A program made the translations under genes and the position numbers. Positions 19,421-29,049 of a stretch of DNA of 64,000 bases are shown here, piece by piece. A model generated the notes under the pieces. That model was not told the DNA's origin. It did not search any database and saw only the letters and a list, made by a program, of their open reading frames with translations. Source of the DNA: Diplonema japonicum (Eukaryota > Euglenozoa > Diplonemea > Diplonemida > Diplonemidae); NCBI GenBank assembly GCA_964019335.1, contig OZ025716.1:429232-493231 (forward strand), in the 5' to 3' direction. Numbering within the stretch: the stretch's first letter is position 1; every line of letters starts with the position of its first letter.

Positions 19421-20091
19421 AAGCACCAGCTGAGACTCCACCTCACATCAGACCACACGGTACCACGACCTTTTGAAGGAGACAAAGCGGCCGAGGCTCT
19501 CCGTTCCGATCGTAAGCGTCAGCACTAGCTCCTAGACAATTGTAATTAGAAAACTAAGTTGCCTGACACTGTTCTGTTTCTTTTTTGTGGCACTATTTTA
19601 TTTTCTAACTTAGGCTGACCCCGCAGCTCCGGGAATGGTGAGCAGATGCTGGTTGGCTGCTGTGCGGTGGCGGAGGAGGGAACGTCTGTATCCGCGATCG
19701 AGTTGGCGATTAATTTTAAACAGATAGACCCCCCTCCTCCCATAGGGCGGCCCTCTAGCGGGGGGCTTGTCCTGTACTTTGATTTTTAAATGCGAAGAAG
19801 ACGTTGGGGTCAACGTAAACACCACGATTGGCATAGAAGGCGGTGAGGATCAAGCGAGATTGTCCCCACAATCCAACACCACATCGAAGACCATGAAGCC
19901 CCCGTAGCCAGGTAGGCAGTGTTGTAGTCGACAAAGGTGTTCCCTCTTGGTAAGCCAAGTTGGTGTCCACAGAACCGAGCAGTACATGGGGAGAAGGGTT
20001 GCTGAAGTCGATGATGTTGGTCACAGGTAGCACCGAATGACATCCGCAACCGGTGCACGTCCTTTAGGGGACCGTGCAGCTCCCTCCATGA
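19421..20091. other. Intergenic with unidentified relic
   Basis: No intact gene. The minus strand of about 19755-20033 has an open stretch of protein-like composition (DTNLAYQEGTPLSTTTLP) that may be the remains of an unknown gene. Confidence 0.35.
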
Positions 20092-20247
20092 AGGTAGAAG
20101 GGCAGGCTGTGGATGACCAAGGGGACAGCGACATCTACGGGATGCAGGCTGAGGTGGCTGGACTCCCAGCCTCCTGAACAAGCAGGTGCAGGTCGGTGTG
20201 GACGGGATGCCCATGTAAGCGATGGTGACGACGGTGACTCGCCTGCA
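20092..20247 (+). pseudogene. Fragment of GH123-like gene
   Basis: Short stretches match the coding sequence of the two GH123-like genes around 3063-3300: the GGCAGGCTGTGGATGACCAA region, CTGAGGTGGCTGGACTCC, then CCTCCTGAACAAGCAGGTGC and the following GACGGGATGCCCATG. About 80 nt between the two blocks are missing and small indels break the frame. It lies about 130 nt upstream of tubulin copy 2, mirroring the GH123-then-tubulin order at 2-7 kb. Confidence 0.8.
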
Positions 20248-20375
20248 CTTGAAGGACAGTTTGACCGCTATCAGACTTGCGGACGAAACTTTTCTTTGGA
20301 CGGCCAGGGTGTAGTTACTTTGTCAGCTCTACATTTCTTCCGGGCAGCATTCTTGCAGGTTTCCACAAAAAGAAG

Positions 20376-21629
20376 ATGAGGGAGATTGTCACGATTCAGA
20401 TCGGTGGATGCGGTGTAAGGATGGGGTCGAGGTTCTGGGGGGAGGTCATAGAGGAGCGGGGCATCACGCGGGATGGAGAGGGCTTGACCAGCATGGAGAA
20501 CGGGAGGCTGTTTGAGGAAGGAAAGAACGGGCGGTTGGTACCGAGGAGCATCATGCTGGACACAGACCCCGCCACCATCGACATCCTGGAAGGGTGTTCG
20601 CTGGGTTCCCTGTTCAGGCCTGACTACAACATTCGGGGCAGTGGCGGGACGGGGAATTTGTATGCTGTGGGACGGTATGAGTGCTCGGATGTGAGGGATC
20701 AGGCACTGGATGTTCTTCGGAGGCAGGTTGAGACTTGTGATCGGTTGGAAGGCTTCCAGCTGTGCCACTCGCTGTGTGGTGGAACAGGGTCTGGAGTGAC
20801 GCATGCGTTGCTCGAGGACCTGAGGCAGTGCTACAGTGACAAGGTGGTGACGACGTACACACACACCGACGCAACCCCGAGGGAAGGGTGGAGCACTGTG
20901 CAGACCTACAACATGGTGCTTGGGACAAATCCGCTGGTGGAATATGCAGACATGACAGTGTACCTGGATGGTGTGTTGATGAGGAACCAGGCGGTGCAGC
21001 AAGGGACGAAGTGCTTCGCCCCAGCAGGCAAGCTCATCAACACGGTCTGCTCAGCCGACACCAACATGAGGAAGATCGCAACGAATTTGATCCCCTTTCC
21101 GAGAATGCACTTCTTGACCCCCAGCTACTCCACACCCGCACCTCACGATGACAGCTCTTGTGACACCCTCGTACGCAAGGTGATAACAAAGAGGGACTTC
21201 CTCTTTCCTTGTAAGTTTGACAGTACCTACACTACAGCTGTGTTCTTGAGGGGCCCTGGTGTCACAACTTGTGATGTGGAACAGGCAAGTGGGTTTATGA
21301 AGAATACGATAAATTTCAGACACACTTCATGGATACCTGACAAGATCTATGCCGCGTCTGGCAAGGCGGCCACCATGTCAGCCGCGCTTCTTGTCAACGA
21401 AGGAAGCGGTGTACGCGACTACAGCAAAGCCCTCGGGGATCAGTTCACGGCGGGCTTCAGACGTAAGGCCTTTCTCCATTGGTATACGGAGAAAGGGATG
21501 GATGAAATGGAGTTCACTGAGGCTGAATCTAATCTAAACGATCTGTTAACTGAGTACTCCTGGAGTTGCTGCTGGGTGCACACAGAGGAGGAGGAGGGGA
21601 GCTTTGATGAAGAAGAAGAAGAAGACTAA
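20376..21629 (+). CDS. Divergent beta-tubulin, copy 2
   Basis: 417 residues, starting at the ATG at 20376 (MREIV), as in copy 1. The frame is open further upstream to 20277, but homology to tubulin begins at MREIV. It contains CGGTGSGVTHALLEDL, NLIPFPRMHFLTP and FRRKAFLHWYTEKGMD. Up to about base 21165 it differs from copy 1 by a single base that I noticed (Ile to Met in PFPRxHF). The region between is replaced (for example ITKRDFLFPCKFDST against AARQSFLFPGADNCA), apart from identical islands such as 21340-21408. It ends in a longer acidic tail rich in Glu and Asp, of the kind that binds tubulin-modifying enzymes and motors. Confidence 0.85.
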   Translation: MREIVTIQIGGCGVRMGSRFWGEVIEERGITRDGEGLTSMENGRLFEEGKNGRLVPRSIMLDTDPATIDILEGCSLGSLFRPDYNIRGSGGTGNLYAVGRYECSDVRDQALDVLRRQVETCDRLEGFQLCHSLCGGTGSGVTHALLEDLRQCYSDKVVTTYTHTDATPREGWSTVQTYNMVLGTNPLVEYADMTVYLDGVLMRNQAVQQGTKCFAPAGKLINTVCSADTNMRKIATNLIPFPRMHFLTPSYSTPAPHDDSSCDTLVRKVITKRDFLFPCKFDSTYTTAVFLRGPGVTTCDVEQASGFMKNTINFRHTSWIPDKIYAASGKAATMSAALLVNEGSGVRDYSKALGDQFTAGFRRKAFLHWYTEKGMDEMEFTEAESNLNDLLTEYSWSCCWVHTEEEEGSFDEEEEED

Positions 21630-21912
21630 TATGACTGCTGTATGCCCTAGCCCATGCGATAACAGCTTTTACACTTTGCTTCGCTGTATTATGTCTTATC
21701 GGTTTTTATTTCCTCAGTTTGGGGGTTTCTTTTTTTTTCTTCCTGGGAGGTACATGTTCCCACCAGCTTCGGGAAATCAGGTACTTTCCGGGTAATAATA
21801 TTACAACAGCAAGATCCCCCTTTGAAAATCTTATATATCGAATTATTGTATTTTCCTTTCGTATTCAGAGAATTTCCTCCAGTTTCAATTTGCAGGTCTT
21901 AGCCTTGGTCGC

Positions 21913-22632
21913 ATGGACAAACCAATGAAAAGAAGGGATGTAGCGAAGGTGCTGAGCGCGATGCTTGAGCAGCGAATTGGTGGCGCGCAGCCGGAGAAGA
22001 ACAAGCAGCTCGAAGAATGGGAAAGGGAGGGCAGAGTAGGGGGAGAATATGGAGCATATAAATATACTATGAACAATGGGGACTGCATTACTATAAGGGA
22101 AGGTGTGCATGAGCTGGGGCACAGAGTATGGGACACGTGCATACAGGTGTGCAAAATGCTTGAGAAAAACGAGGGTCTTGTGAAAGAAAAAGTGGTGCTA
22201 GAACTAGGAGCAGGCTGCGGCCTGCTTAGTGTGGTAGCGGCACGCATGGGCGCACGGAAGGTAATAGCTACAGACCTGCCGGTGGTCCTTGATCACCTGA
22301 AGGCAAACACGGTAGGTGAGAGCTGCGTCATTGTGCAGGATCTGAGGTGGGGCGAGCAGGCCGACGTTGAGAGGCTCCCCTCCACGGCGTACGACCTTGT
22401 AGTCGGTTCAGACGTCACCATCACCCCCCACGCCGTGCCTAGCCTTGTCAAAACCCTGACTGCACTAACAGCCAACACTGTTATCATCACAGGCCCCAAC
22501 CACCGCGAGGGCTGGCGCACCTTCAAAAACGAGGCCGCGAAGCACTTTACTGTCACTGACATCCCTAGCAGCGACCTCAACCCGGAGTATGTCAGCAAGC
22601 GCGTAGGCATGGTGTACCTCAGTAGGGTTTAG
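21913..22632 (+). CDS. METTL21/FAM86-like (Methyltransf_16) protein methyltransferase
   Basis: 239 residues. The seven-beta-strand methyltransferase core is clear: the SAM-binding VLELGAGCGLLSVVAARMGA at about 97-116, the acidic strand-2 motif VIATDLP, the strand-4 region YDLVVGSDVTITPH (canonical D-VV-SD-V-Y), and late strand VIITGPNHREG. The spacing and the GHRVWDT segment before motif I fit the Methyltransf_16 family of protein lysine methyltransferases. The substrate cannot be told. The start at 21913 follows a TTTGCAG acceptor-like site by 17 nt; a second ATG lies four codons later. Confidence 0.8.
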   Translation: MDKPMKRRDVAKVLSAMLEQRIGGAQPEKNKQLEEWEREGRVGGEYGAYKYTMNNGDCITIREGVHELGHRVWDTCIQVCKMLEKNEGLVKEKVVLELGAGCGLLSVVAARMGARKVIATDLPVVLDHLKANTVGESCVIVQDLRWGEQADVERLPSTAYDLVVGSDVTITPHAVPSLVKTLTALTANTVIITGPNHREGWRTFKNEAAKHFTVTDIPSSDLNPEYVSKRVGMVYLSRV

Positions 22633-22736
22633 ATGTGTTCTTTCTTGCACGGGCGGGTTTATGTAGTTAACGTAGTTTCATTCCCTTTTTCATGCTTTAT
22701 TGTGATCGTCTTTGTCGCTTACCCGTACAGGTGGGC

Positions 22737-23131
22737 ATGGAATTCATTCTGAACCATGATCTGAGTCGTGGAAATAGTGGCCAGCCAGCGAATAGAAGGT
22801 ATGATCTTCGGTGATGTGTTGTAACGAAGACAGCCGCTCGAACGACAAAATTACACCGAAGATTTCCGAAGCGCTGTCTGCAGTGCAGGCCCCACAGCAG
22901 CCACAACCACAGGTGCAGCCACAGCTTCAGTACCATAGCTACCCTCCACCGCAACCGCCTATGGAGCAACATGTTGCACCAAGGCCGGCGCATATTTCCT
23001 TTGCTTCATCTGCGCCTGGTTTCGCCCCTGTCAATGTGCCGGAAGACAGCAGCTGGGAGTCAGCTCACGCTCAGCTGCGGTCAGGGATGGACACAAACCT
23101 TCAACGGTCACGGACGTCATACATGTATTGA
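22737..23131 (+). CDS. Pro/Gln-rich unknown protein, one 35-nt intron
   Basis: Model: 22737-22798 joined to 22834-23131, 119 residues. The intron 22799-22833 is GT-AG. Without it the first exon reads into TGA after RYDLR. The spliced protein starts MEFILNHDLSRGNSGQPANR and contains a Gln/Pro-rich tract (about residues 43-68). It is probably disordered. The ATG lies six bases after a TACCCGTACAG acceptor-like site. No family recognised. Confidence 0.55.
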
Positions 23132-23223
23132 GATGTGTTCTGTGCTGTCCATACCTTCTTTATTACCGCTTCCCTTTTGATACAGTTTGTTGCACTCATT
23201 GGTTAGGTTATTCACACATTTTA

Positions 23224-25239
23224 ATGCTACGCTCCCTCACACGGATATCTCAGGTCTCCTCTTCAAGGTTTAATATAACACAAAGATTTCTCATGACCCC
23301 CACCTGGAGACAGACCGCAGGCGACCCTTCCACCTATGCCAACATAAGCGAGGTCGTCGTGAAGCACATGTCATTCGACTGGCGCGTGGACTTTGATCTG
23401 AAGGAGATCCAGGGCTCTGCAGAGCTTAGTGTGGAGGTTCTGAAGGACACCGATAAGGTGGTTTTAGACTCACGAGACCTGAAGATTCACCAAGTCACTG
23501 TGGGAAGCACTGCTGCCAGCCACACTGCAGGTGAGGCCACAGAGGCCTTTGGTTCGGCTGTTACGGTTCACGCGCCTGTTCCCTTGAAGGCTGGTACTAC
23601 GACAAGCATCCGAATCACATATCAGACCGAGCCTCAGTCCACTGCCCTTGCCTGGCTCCCTGCCGAACAGACAGACAGCGGCAAGCATCCTTATCTTTTC
23701 TCTCAATGCCAGGCCATTCATGCCAGGTCACTGTTCCCTTGTCAGGACACACCAGGCGTGCGTGCTACTTATGATGCAAAGGTAACCGTCCCAAAGGAGC
23801 TTCGCGCTCTCATGTCGGCGCTGCTTGATACAACAGAAGTAGTAGGTGACTCCTGCGTCACCACTTTCAAGCAGCCTGTTGCCATCTCGTCCTACCTAGT
23901 GGCTCTTGTTGTTGGGAATCTCGAGAAGCGTGACATTAGCGATAGAGTGGCCATCTGGTCCGAGCCGCAGGTAGTGGAAGCTGCCGCCTTCGATTTCAGC
24001 GATACCGATAAGTTTGTCAGCGCTGGCGAAGCCCTCGTAGGCCCTTACGAGTGGACTAGGTACGACGTGGTGTGCCTCCCTGGGTCCTTCCCTTACGGTG
24101 GAATGGAAAACCCCTGCCTTACGTTCGTGACCCCCTCACTGCTCACAGGGGACAAGGCGCTCTGCGACGTCATCTGCCATGAAGTGGCTCACAGCTGGAC
24201 GGGGAACTTAGTGGGCCCGAAGACATGGGAGGACTTCTACCTGAACGAAGGCTTCACGATGTTTCTGCAACGCAAGATCATGTCCAGGCTGTACGGGGAG
24301 GAGTATTTCGACTTCGATGCCATCCAGGGATGGGACGACTTGAAGAACTACATGGAGCTTGTAGGGAAAGATCACGCTTACACAGTGTTGCGCCCTAATC
24401 TAGAGGGCGTGGACCCCGATGATGCGTTCTCGGTGGTGCCGTATGAGAAGGGCTTCAACTTCATCTGCCACCTGGAGTCTGTGGTGGGGAACAAGAAATG
24501 GTTCGAGCAGTGGCTGCACGAGTACATACAGACCTTCAAGCACCAGGCAATCACCACGAACGATATGGTGAACCACCTTGTTCAGTTCTTCAGCCACGAA
24601 GATCATAAGGCAGACTTTTCAAAAGTGGACTTCGTGGCGTGGTTGGACACCCCTGGCATGCCGCATGCCATTCCTGGGTTCAGCTCCAAACTGCTAGATG
24701 ACGCAGTTGACCTGGCGCAGAGGTGGAAGAGCGTCGCTGAAGGCACTGCGAAGGAAGTTTCTGAAAATGATATTAAAGGTTGGTCCAGCTCGCAGATCTG
24801 CTGCTTCTTGACGCGTGTTGGTATGGTGCCGAGGACATCTTCATCTCACACAGATTTCCCGATGCCCGTCGACTCTCTCACGCTCATGGACACCCACTAC
24901 AAGTTCAATAGTTCAAAGAACTGTGAGGTGCTCTTCTTGTGGCTCAAGCTGTGCATTAGGTATGTTTCCAACAAAGACCCAGAAACCGCTCACAGAAACA
25001 ACTGGACATCTCACGAGCCCGTGTTGCGTTCCATGCTCGCTCGCATCGGGCGCATGAAGTACACCAGACCCCTGTACCGTGAGCTCGGCAAGGTCGACCA
25101 CGAGAAGGCTATTGCGATCTTCAAGGAGAACAAACAGAAGTATGCTATTTTCTTTTTTTTAAACAACCTCATTACTCCATCCAACAGCTACCACAGTATC
25201 TGCCAGAAGATGGTTGGGAAGGACCTTGGTGTGGAGTGA
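23224..25239 (+). CDS. Leukotriene A4 hydrolase-type M1 aminopeptidase
   Basis: About 655 residues after removing a 48-nt GT-AG intron at 25140-25187, which restores the typical C-terminus NYHSICQKMVGKDLG. M1 features are present: the exopeptidase motif GGMEN (about 291-295), the zinc site HEVAHSWTGN (His319, His323) and the third ligand in NEGF. A C-terminal LTA4H-type helical domain follows. The enzyme removes N-terminal residues and, in animals, also hydrolyses LTA4; aminopeptidase activity is the safe inference. The first ATG (23224) gives MLRSLTRISQVSSSRFN, a possible mitochondrial presequence. The ATG at 23293 (MTPTWRQ) would give a 632-aa cytosolic form. The upstream CAG sites permit either. 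Confidence 0.88.
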   Translation: MLRSLTRISQVSSSRFNITQRFLMTPTWRQTAGDPSTYANISEVVVKHMSFDWRVDFDLKEIQGSAELSVEVLKDTDKVVLDSRDLKIHQVTVGSTAASHTAGEATEAFGSAVTVHAPVPLKAGTTTSIRITYQTEPQSTALAWLPAEQTDSGKHPYLFSQCQAIHARSLFPCQDTPGVRATYDAKVTVPKELRALMSALLDTTEVVGDSCVTTFKQPVAISSYLVALVVGNLEKRDISDRVAIWSEPQVVEAAAFDFSDTDKFVSAGEALVGPYEWTRYDVVCLPGSFPYGGMENPCLTFVTPSLLTGDKALCDVICHEVAHSWTGNLVGPKTWEDFYLNEGFTMFLQRKIMSRLYGEEYFDFDAIQGWDDLKNYMELVGKDHAYTVLRPNLEGVDPDDAFSVVPYEKGFNFICHLESVVGNKKWFEQWLHEYIQTFKHQAITTNDMVNHLVQFFSHEDHKADFSKVDFVAWLDTPGMPHAIPGFSSKLLDDAVDLAQRWKSVAEGTAKEVSENDIKGWSSSQICCFLTRVGMVPRTSSSHTDFPMPVDSLTLMDTHYKFNSSKNCEVLFLWLKLCIRYVSNKDPETAHRNNWTSHEPVLRSMLARIGRMKYTRPLYRELGKVDHEKAIAIFKENKQKYAIFFFLNNLITPSNSYHSICQKMVGKDLGVE

Positions 25240-25454
25240 GGTGGTTTTCTTATTTCTTAATAACGTATTAGTGTAATAGAGGACCGTACACAAATCTAAA
25301 AAAGAGAAAAAGGCTACCAGATTCTTTCTTCTTTTTTTGTTTGGGGGTAAGTGGCAAGAAGAGAGAGACTAAGGGGGTTTTCTTTTTAACTATTTATTTC
25401 TGCCGAGGCCCTAGGGCATACATAATTGTAACCCATCAGGTAGTAGACACCCAA

Positions 25455-26042
25455 ATGACGCCGCATCCGCCGAAGAGAGACGTCACGACGACGGAGAAGA
25501 TCAGTGACAAAGATGTGCTGGTGACGAAAGTTATACGAGACCATGACGAGCTTGGGAAGCATACGCACACAGAGACAGTCGACAGAACATGCCCCATGGG
25601 GGAGACGCACACTGTGGTGTCGGACATGGAACAAGGGAACGAGACGGTGCATCGTGAAGTGAGTGACAGGGTAACGAAGAATGGTGAGGTTGCGCACAAC
25701 GAGGAGACGGTGACTGAGAACGATCAGGGCGTTACAAGGCTAGTGGTCAACGACACGAAGAAGGGCAATTTCCACACAAGAACGGTGCTAAGCACAATTC
25801 AGTCCTCAGGCACCTCTGAGGAGAATATTGTAACCACTACAGACGACAAGCTCGTAGACGGCTCCGAGGTCAAGACGGAGGTTATCGAACAAACAAGAAC
25901 AACTCCCAACCTTACCACCACCGTCATCGACGAGACAGTTACCACCACCTCCAAGGACGGTGCCATCTCCACCGCAACATCGCACGAAGAATTCAGCAGC
26001 AACCCTTCTAAAAAGCGGAAGATCGAGCAAGCGAGGGAGTGA
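25455..26042 (+). CDS. Thr/Val-rich repetitive protein with C-terminal NLS-like motif
   Basis: 195 residues from the ATG at 25455, 14 nt after CCCATCAG. The body is a low-complexity beta-like sequence of alternating Thr/Val/Glu/Asp (for example TTTVIDETVTTTSKDG), with no Cys-rich or membrane region. It ends NPSKKRKIEQARE, a classical nuclear localisation-like cluster. The frame is open further upstream to 25341, but that part is intergenic in character. Family unknown. Confidence 0.55.
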   Translation: MTPHPPKRDVTTTEKISDKDVLVTKVIRDHDELGKHTHTETVDRTCPMGETHTVVSDMEQGNETVHREVSDRVTKNGEVAHNEETVTENDQGVTRLVVNDTKKGNFHTRTVLSTIQSSGTSEENIVTTTDDKLVDGSEVKTEVIEQTRTTPNLTTTVIDETVTTTSKDGAISTATSHEEFSSNPSKKRKIEQARE

Positions 26043-26199
26043 AACTTTATCTTGCCACCCCCCCTTAGACCTCCCCTTCAGGCTCATGAGATGTTGTAAG
26101 ACGCTCATGATTTTATCTCCCCTCTTTTGCCTCCTCCTCTCTTTTTGTTTTTGCTATTTTTTGTCGCGTTGTCACATATTTTGTAACCAGTTCCAGATA

Positions 26200-26562
26200 A
26201 TGAAGCGTCAGGCAGACGGCATTGAGAAGGGGCCTACTGCGAAGAAAGCAAAGATAAAGCAGGAAAAGGAGAACGTGAGGCCTTGCGATGTGTATGTGAG
26301 CGGGAAGAGCACTGTTCATGGTGTGAAGAAGACGGTATTGAAAATGCTTGAGAGTGGTGGAGGTAAGGTGGTGATTCACGCAACCGGAAAAGCTATCGAG
26401 ACTGCTTGCAGGGCAGCTACCGACGTGCAGCTAGAAACCCTTGAAGAGGTGTCAAGCAAAGTGGAAGTGGGGACGTCTGTGGTTAAGTCAGGAAGCAGTG
26501 ATACCTCAACACAGGAAGCAGGCAGATCACACATCCAAATTACGCTTAGTCCTATTAAATAG
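26200..26562 (+). CDS. Alba-domain protein, possibly RNase P/MRP subunit Rpp20/Pop7-like
   Basis: 120 residues. A Lys-rich start (MKRQADGIEKGPTAKKAKIK) is followed by an Alba-type core: DVYVSGKSTVHGVKKTVLKM and then VVIHATGKAIETACRAATDVQ. These correspond to the Alba beta1-alpha1 segment with its RNA-binding Lys and to the hydrophobic second helix. The GKAI/ACRAA arrangement is typical of Rpp20/Pop7 and other eukaryotic Alba proteins. The role, tRNA precursor processing or general RNA binding, is inferred. The start lies nine nt after TTTTGTAACCAG. Confidence 0.7.
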   Translation: MKRQADGIEKGPTAKKAKIKQEKENVRPCDVYVSGKSTVHGVKKTVLKMLESGGGKVVIHATGKAIETACRAATDVQLETLEEVSSKVEVGTSVVKSGSSDTSTQEAGRSHIQITLSPIK

Positions 26563-26602
26563 CCATCCCACCTACTCCATTCTAGACATCCATCAGGTCA
26601 TC

Positions 26603-26905
26603 ATGAGCATAAAATGGCCTTACGACGTGCGGCAGACCGACACCGACCTAACAGTAGTGATAGATCTCCCGCCTGGCGTGAAGGCTAAGACATTGGAAAT
26701 CAGAATAGAACCCACTAGGCTCTACATCGCAGTGAAGCGGTCTGCTGTACCTGAGGTGGCGTTCGATGTAAAGCTCTACAGTGTTGTGGCAGTTGACGAG
26801 AGCACCTGGACCGTGGAAGACGGGAAGCTGGAGGTTCTTCTCGAGAAGCACAACCCAGACCCAACGCAGTCCAGGTTCTGGCCCAAACTGTACGGCGAGC
26901 AGTAA
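26603..26905 (+). CDS. CS-domain (NudC/p23-like) protein
   Basis: 100 residues, essentially one CS domain. It begins KWPYDVRQTDTDLTVVIDLP and continues with ALTLEIRI-like strands (KAKTLEIRIEPTRLYIAVKR), ending with the NudC-type pattern DESTWTVEDGKLEVLLEK. CS domains act as Hsp90 co-chaperones. The compact size is like the NudC core. It follows the Alba gene by only 40 nt, and its start lies six nt after CCATCAG. Confidence 0.8.
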   Translation: MSIKWPYDVRQTDTDLTVVIDLPPGVKAKTLEIRIEPTRLYIAVKRSAVPEVAFDVKLYSVVAVDESTWTVEDGKLEVLLEKHNPDPTQSRFWPKLYGEQ

Positions 26906-26959
26906 GAAGGTAGTCGTAGGTTTTTTTTGTATTTCCTTTTGCTGCCTAGTGCATGCTGT

Positions 26960-27256
26960 TCAAGGGCTATGGGCGCATGGTAACCTGCTAGATGGTGGGT
27001 ATATGGACGAACCAGCATGGTGGGAGGGAATCTGCAACTTCAATTTTGTCAGGACGTTCTCAGTCAGCATTGTTACATCCTGCCCGACCTGATCCATGTT
27101 GAGGTTCTTTCTTGAGGTTGCTACACTGAAATCAGCAGGGAAGCAGGGTCCGTCGCGTCCATCTTCAGCCACACTGTCCAGTGATGGAAGTTTGAAATAC
27201 GTTGTGTCTTTGGGTGTTGCACCTTTGTTTTTTTTTTTTTTTAGTATTGGGGTCAC
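26960..27256 (-). CDS. Possible minus-strand gene, unknown
   Basis: A 98-codon minus-strand frame of protein-like composition (KLPSLDSVAEDGRDGPCF ... NMDQVGQDVTMLTENVL). Its first codons fall in a poly-T/poly-A tract, and no motif or domain supports it. If real it would run against the otherwise + strand array. Confidence 0.25.
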   Translation of the reverse strand: MTPILKKKKNKGATPKDTTYFKLPSLDSVAEDGRDGPCFPADFSVATSRKNLNMDQVGQDVTMLTENVLTKLKLQIPSHHAGSSIYPPSSRLPCAHSP

Positions 27257-27312
27257 AAACTAGTTTCTTTTTATAGATCCTGCGTTAGCCTTCTCTACTC
27301 ACAGGACACACG

Positions 27313-27512
27313 ATGCCTCGGTGGAGCAGCTCGGCGGGCTTTTTTGGAGCCATCAGCGCCTCGTTCCTTGTAGTGACGTTGCCGCATACCGTGAGTACTT
27401 ACTTTTACGGAAGCATGAACAAGCACACAATGGTATGTCAAAGACCCTTTTTACGGATATTTTGCAGGTGTGGGAGAAAGAGCAGGAACGCAGAGTGAAG
27501 CTTCAGGAATAA
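27313..27512 (+). CDS. 54-aa single-span membrane protein, one 35-nt intron
   Basis: Model: 27313-27432 joined to 27468-27512. Intron 27433-27467 is GTATGT...TTTGCAG. Splicing joins MNKHTM to VWEKEQERRVKLQE. Residues about 8-28 are hydrophobic (AGFFGAISASFLVVTLPHT), followed by a charged helix. The shape is that of small mitochondrial inner-membrane assembly factors, but I cannot name one. The start is eight nt after CTACTCACAG. Confidence 0.55.
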
Positions 27513-27702
27513 AGGCAGTCCTGTAAAGGGACTGCGGACCTTGTCCTGCTAAGAGACTTGGTCACACTTCGTTTCATTTTCGCTAAAAGAAGCCATTAAA
27601 GCTTTTTTTTGTGGGTCGGGATGGGCTTCCACCGCAACTATCTCTAGAGACCTTGCTTTTCGTTTTATTTCAATTGAGCCAGCCGTGAATCTTACATAGT
27701 AT

Positions 27703-28416
27703 ATGTCTGTGTCACTTCAAGTGCGGCTGTTAGGTGACACGGTGGACTTGTTGGCCAATGCAGGTGAGACGATACGCTCACTGAAGGAAAAGATTAAAGG
27801 CTTAACAGAAGTCGATATCAAGAGCTTTGAACTTGTGTTAGACGGCCAAGTGCTTGATGACTGTGATCAGGTAGGTGAGTGTCCTTTTCAAGATGGAGAC
27901 GAGGTGGTGGCTGTGGTGAGCAAGAAGTGGTCGGCACGAACATGGCTTGCAGACCAGGGATTGAAGGGGAAGACGGCGGAGCATGTTGCCATTCAGATCA
28001 GTACAACCCCCCCCGACAAGCTGGACAAGGCGGACGAGTGGTGGGCTGGAGTCTTAGACATGATGGCTGAAGCGGACCTGTGTGGTGACATCAGCGCAGT
28101 TGCGAAAGTCTTTTCCCGTGCCGCTTCCCATAACCTCTTCCAGTGCAGTGCCGTGTTGCTTCAAAGAGGACTTATCGATGTGAACTACTGCTTGCGCCCG
28201 GAAACCTGTGAAACAGCCCTGCACTATGCTGCCTTTGCTGGGAGCGACGACGTTGTGCAGCTCCTGCTGAAGTACAACGCTGACTGGGAGCTGAGAGATG
28301 CATATGGTATATTAGTACTTACCTACCACCACACAGGTGAAACAGCTTTGGACAACGCGTACAGAGAAGATAATTTTTCCACTGTTCGTCTTCTGAGTAG
28401 CTGTGGGGAAAGATAA
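27703..28416 (+). CDS. UBL + ankyrin-repeat protein 1
   Basis: 227 residues after removing a 30-nt GT-AG intron at 28307-28336. Splicing restores the ankyrin consensus DAYGETALDNA; the unspliced frame is also open but breaks it. Residues 1-75 resemble a ubiquitin-like fold (MSVSLQVRLLGDTVDLLANA, ETIRSLKEKIKGLT, FELVLDGQVLDD). Residues about 150-227 contain two ankyrin repeats (ETALHYAAFAGSDDVVQLLL and the spliced repeat). It is the first of three adjacent genes of the same architecture. Protein-protein interaction is the only function that can be inferred. Confidence 0.7.
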   Translation: MSVSLQVRLLGDTVDLLANAGETIRSLKEKIKGLTEVDIKSFELVLDGQVLDDCDQVGECPFQDGDEVVAVVSKKWSARTWLADQGLKGKTAEHVAIQISTTPPDKLDKADEWWAGVLDMMAEADLCGDISAVAKVFSRAASHNLFQCSAVLLQRGLIDVNYCLRPETCETALHYAAFAGSDDVVQLLLKYNADWELRDAYGILVLTYHHTGETALDNAYREDNFSTVRLLSSCGER

Positions 28417-29049
28417 CCATTGAGGGGCGACAGGGGAAAGACGAAACGAATTTAAAAAAAGAAAAGAAAACTACGCCCCATAAAACCCGTCTAGTCAGTC
28501 AAACTTGCTCTTTGGGAGCTGAATTTTGGGAAAGTTTCGAATAATCTTCCAGAGTTGGCTGAGAATTCCAGCGTTCAAAATCATACGTTCCGGGGAGTGG
28601 AGTTTTGTAAGGACCTTGGGGAAAAGCTATTTTGTGGTTCACTCCAAACCCTCGTTCCAACATTCCTCCCGGAGAATGATAAAAGAATCAATTGTCAAAA
28701 GAACACCGTATTCAAGAGAAAGTCATTGAAGAGAACCATGAAGAGAACCATTGAAAAATAGCAAATTTTCTGTGTCCTCCTAACGGAAGGGACCCAGACG
28801 GGTTTTAAAGATATGTGTATGAGGCGTTAACCGATCACCCGTTCTCAACTTCGACACGTTGACGCTGAAACACATCCTCGTGGAAGACTCCGGAAGGCGA
28901 TCCCACCACACCGGCGTAGCAGAATCAAACAAGGCAGCCGAGGAGAAAAAGGCCCCCAAAGTACTCTTTCCCCACCCCAATAACGTGATATTAAAAGAAA
29001 GGACACTGCCAAATCAGAATAAGAGAAAAAAGGGAGCTACCGAAGACTA
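28417..29049. other. Intergenic between UBL-ankyrin genes
   Basis: No convincing gene. The frames present lack good starts and have no domain. Confidence 0.4.

Noticed and set aside
20277-20375. 33-residue N-terminal extension of tubulin copy 2
   Set aside because: Copy 1 cannot encode it, tubulins begin at MREI, and the acceptor-like TTGCAG lies between the extension and the ATG.
23128-23223. Upstream extension of the M1 aminopeptidase
   Set aside because: Lacks an ATG and overlaps the end of the preceding gene. The ATG at 23224 or 23293 is more plausible.
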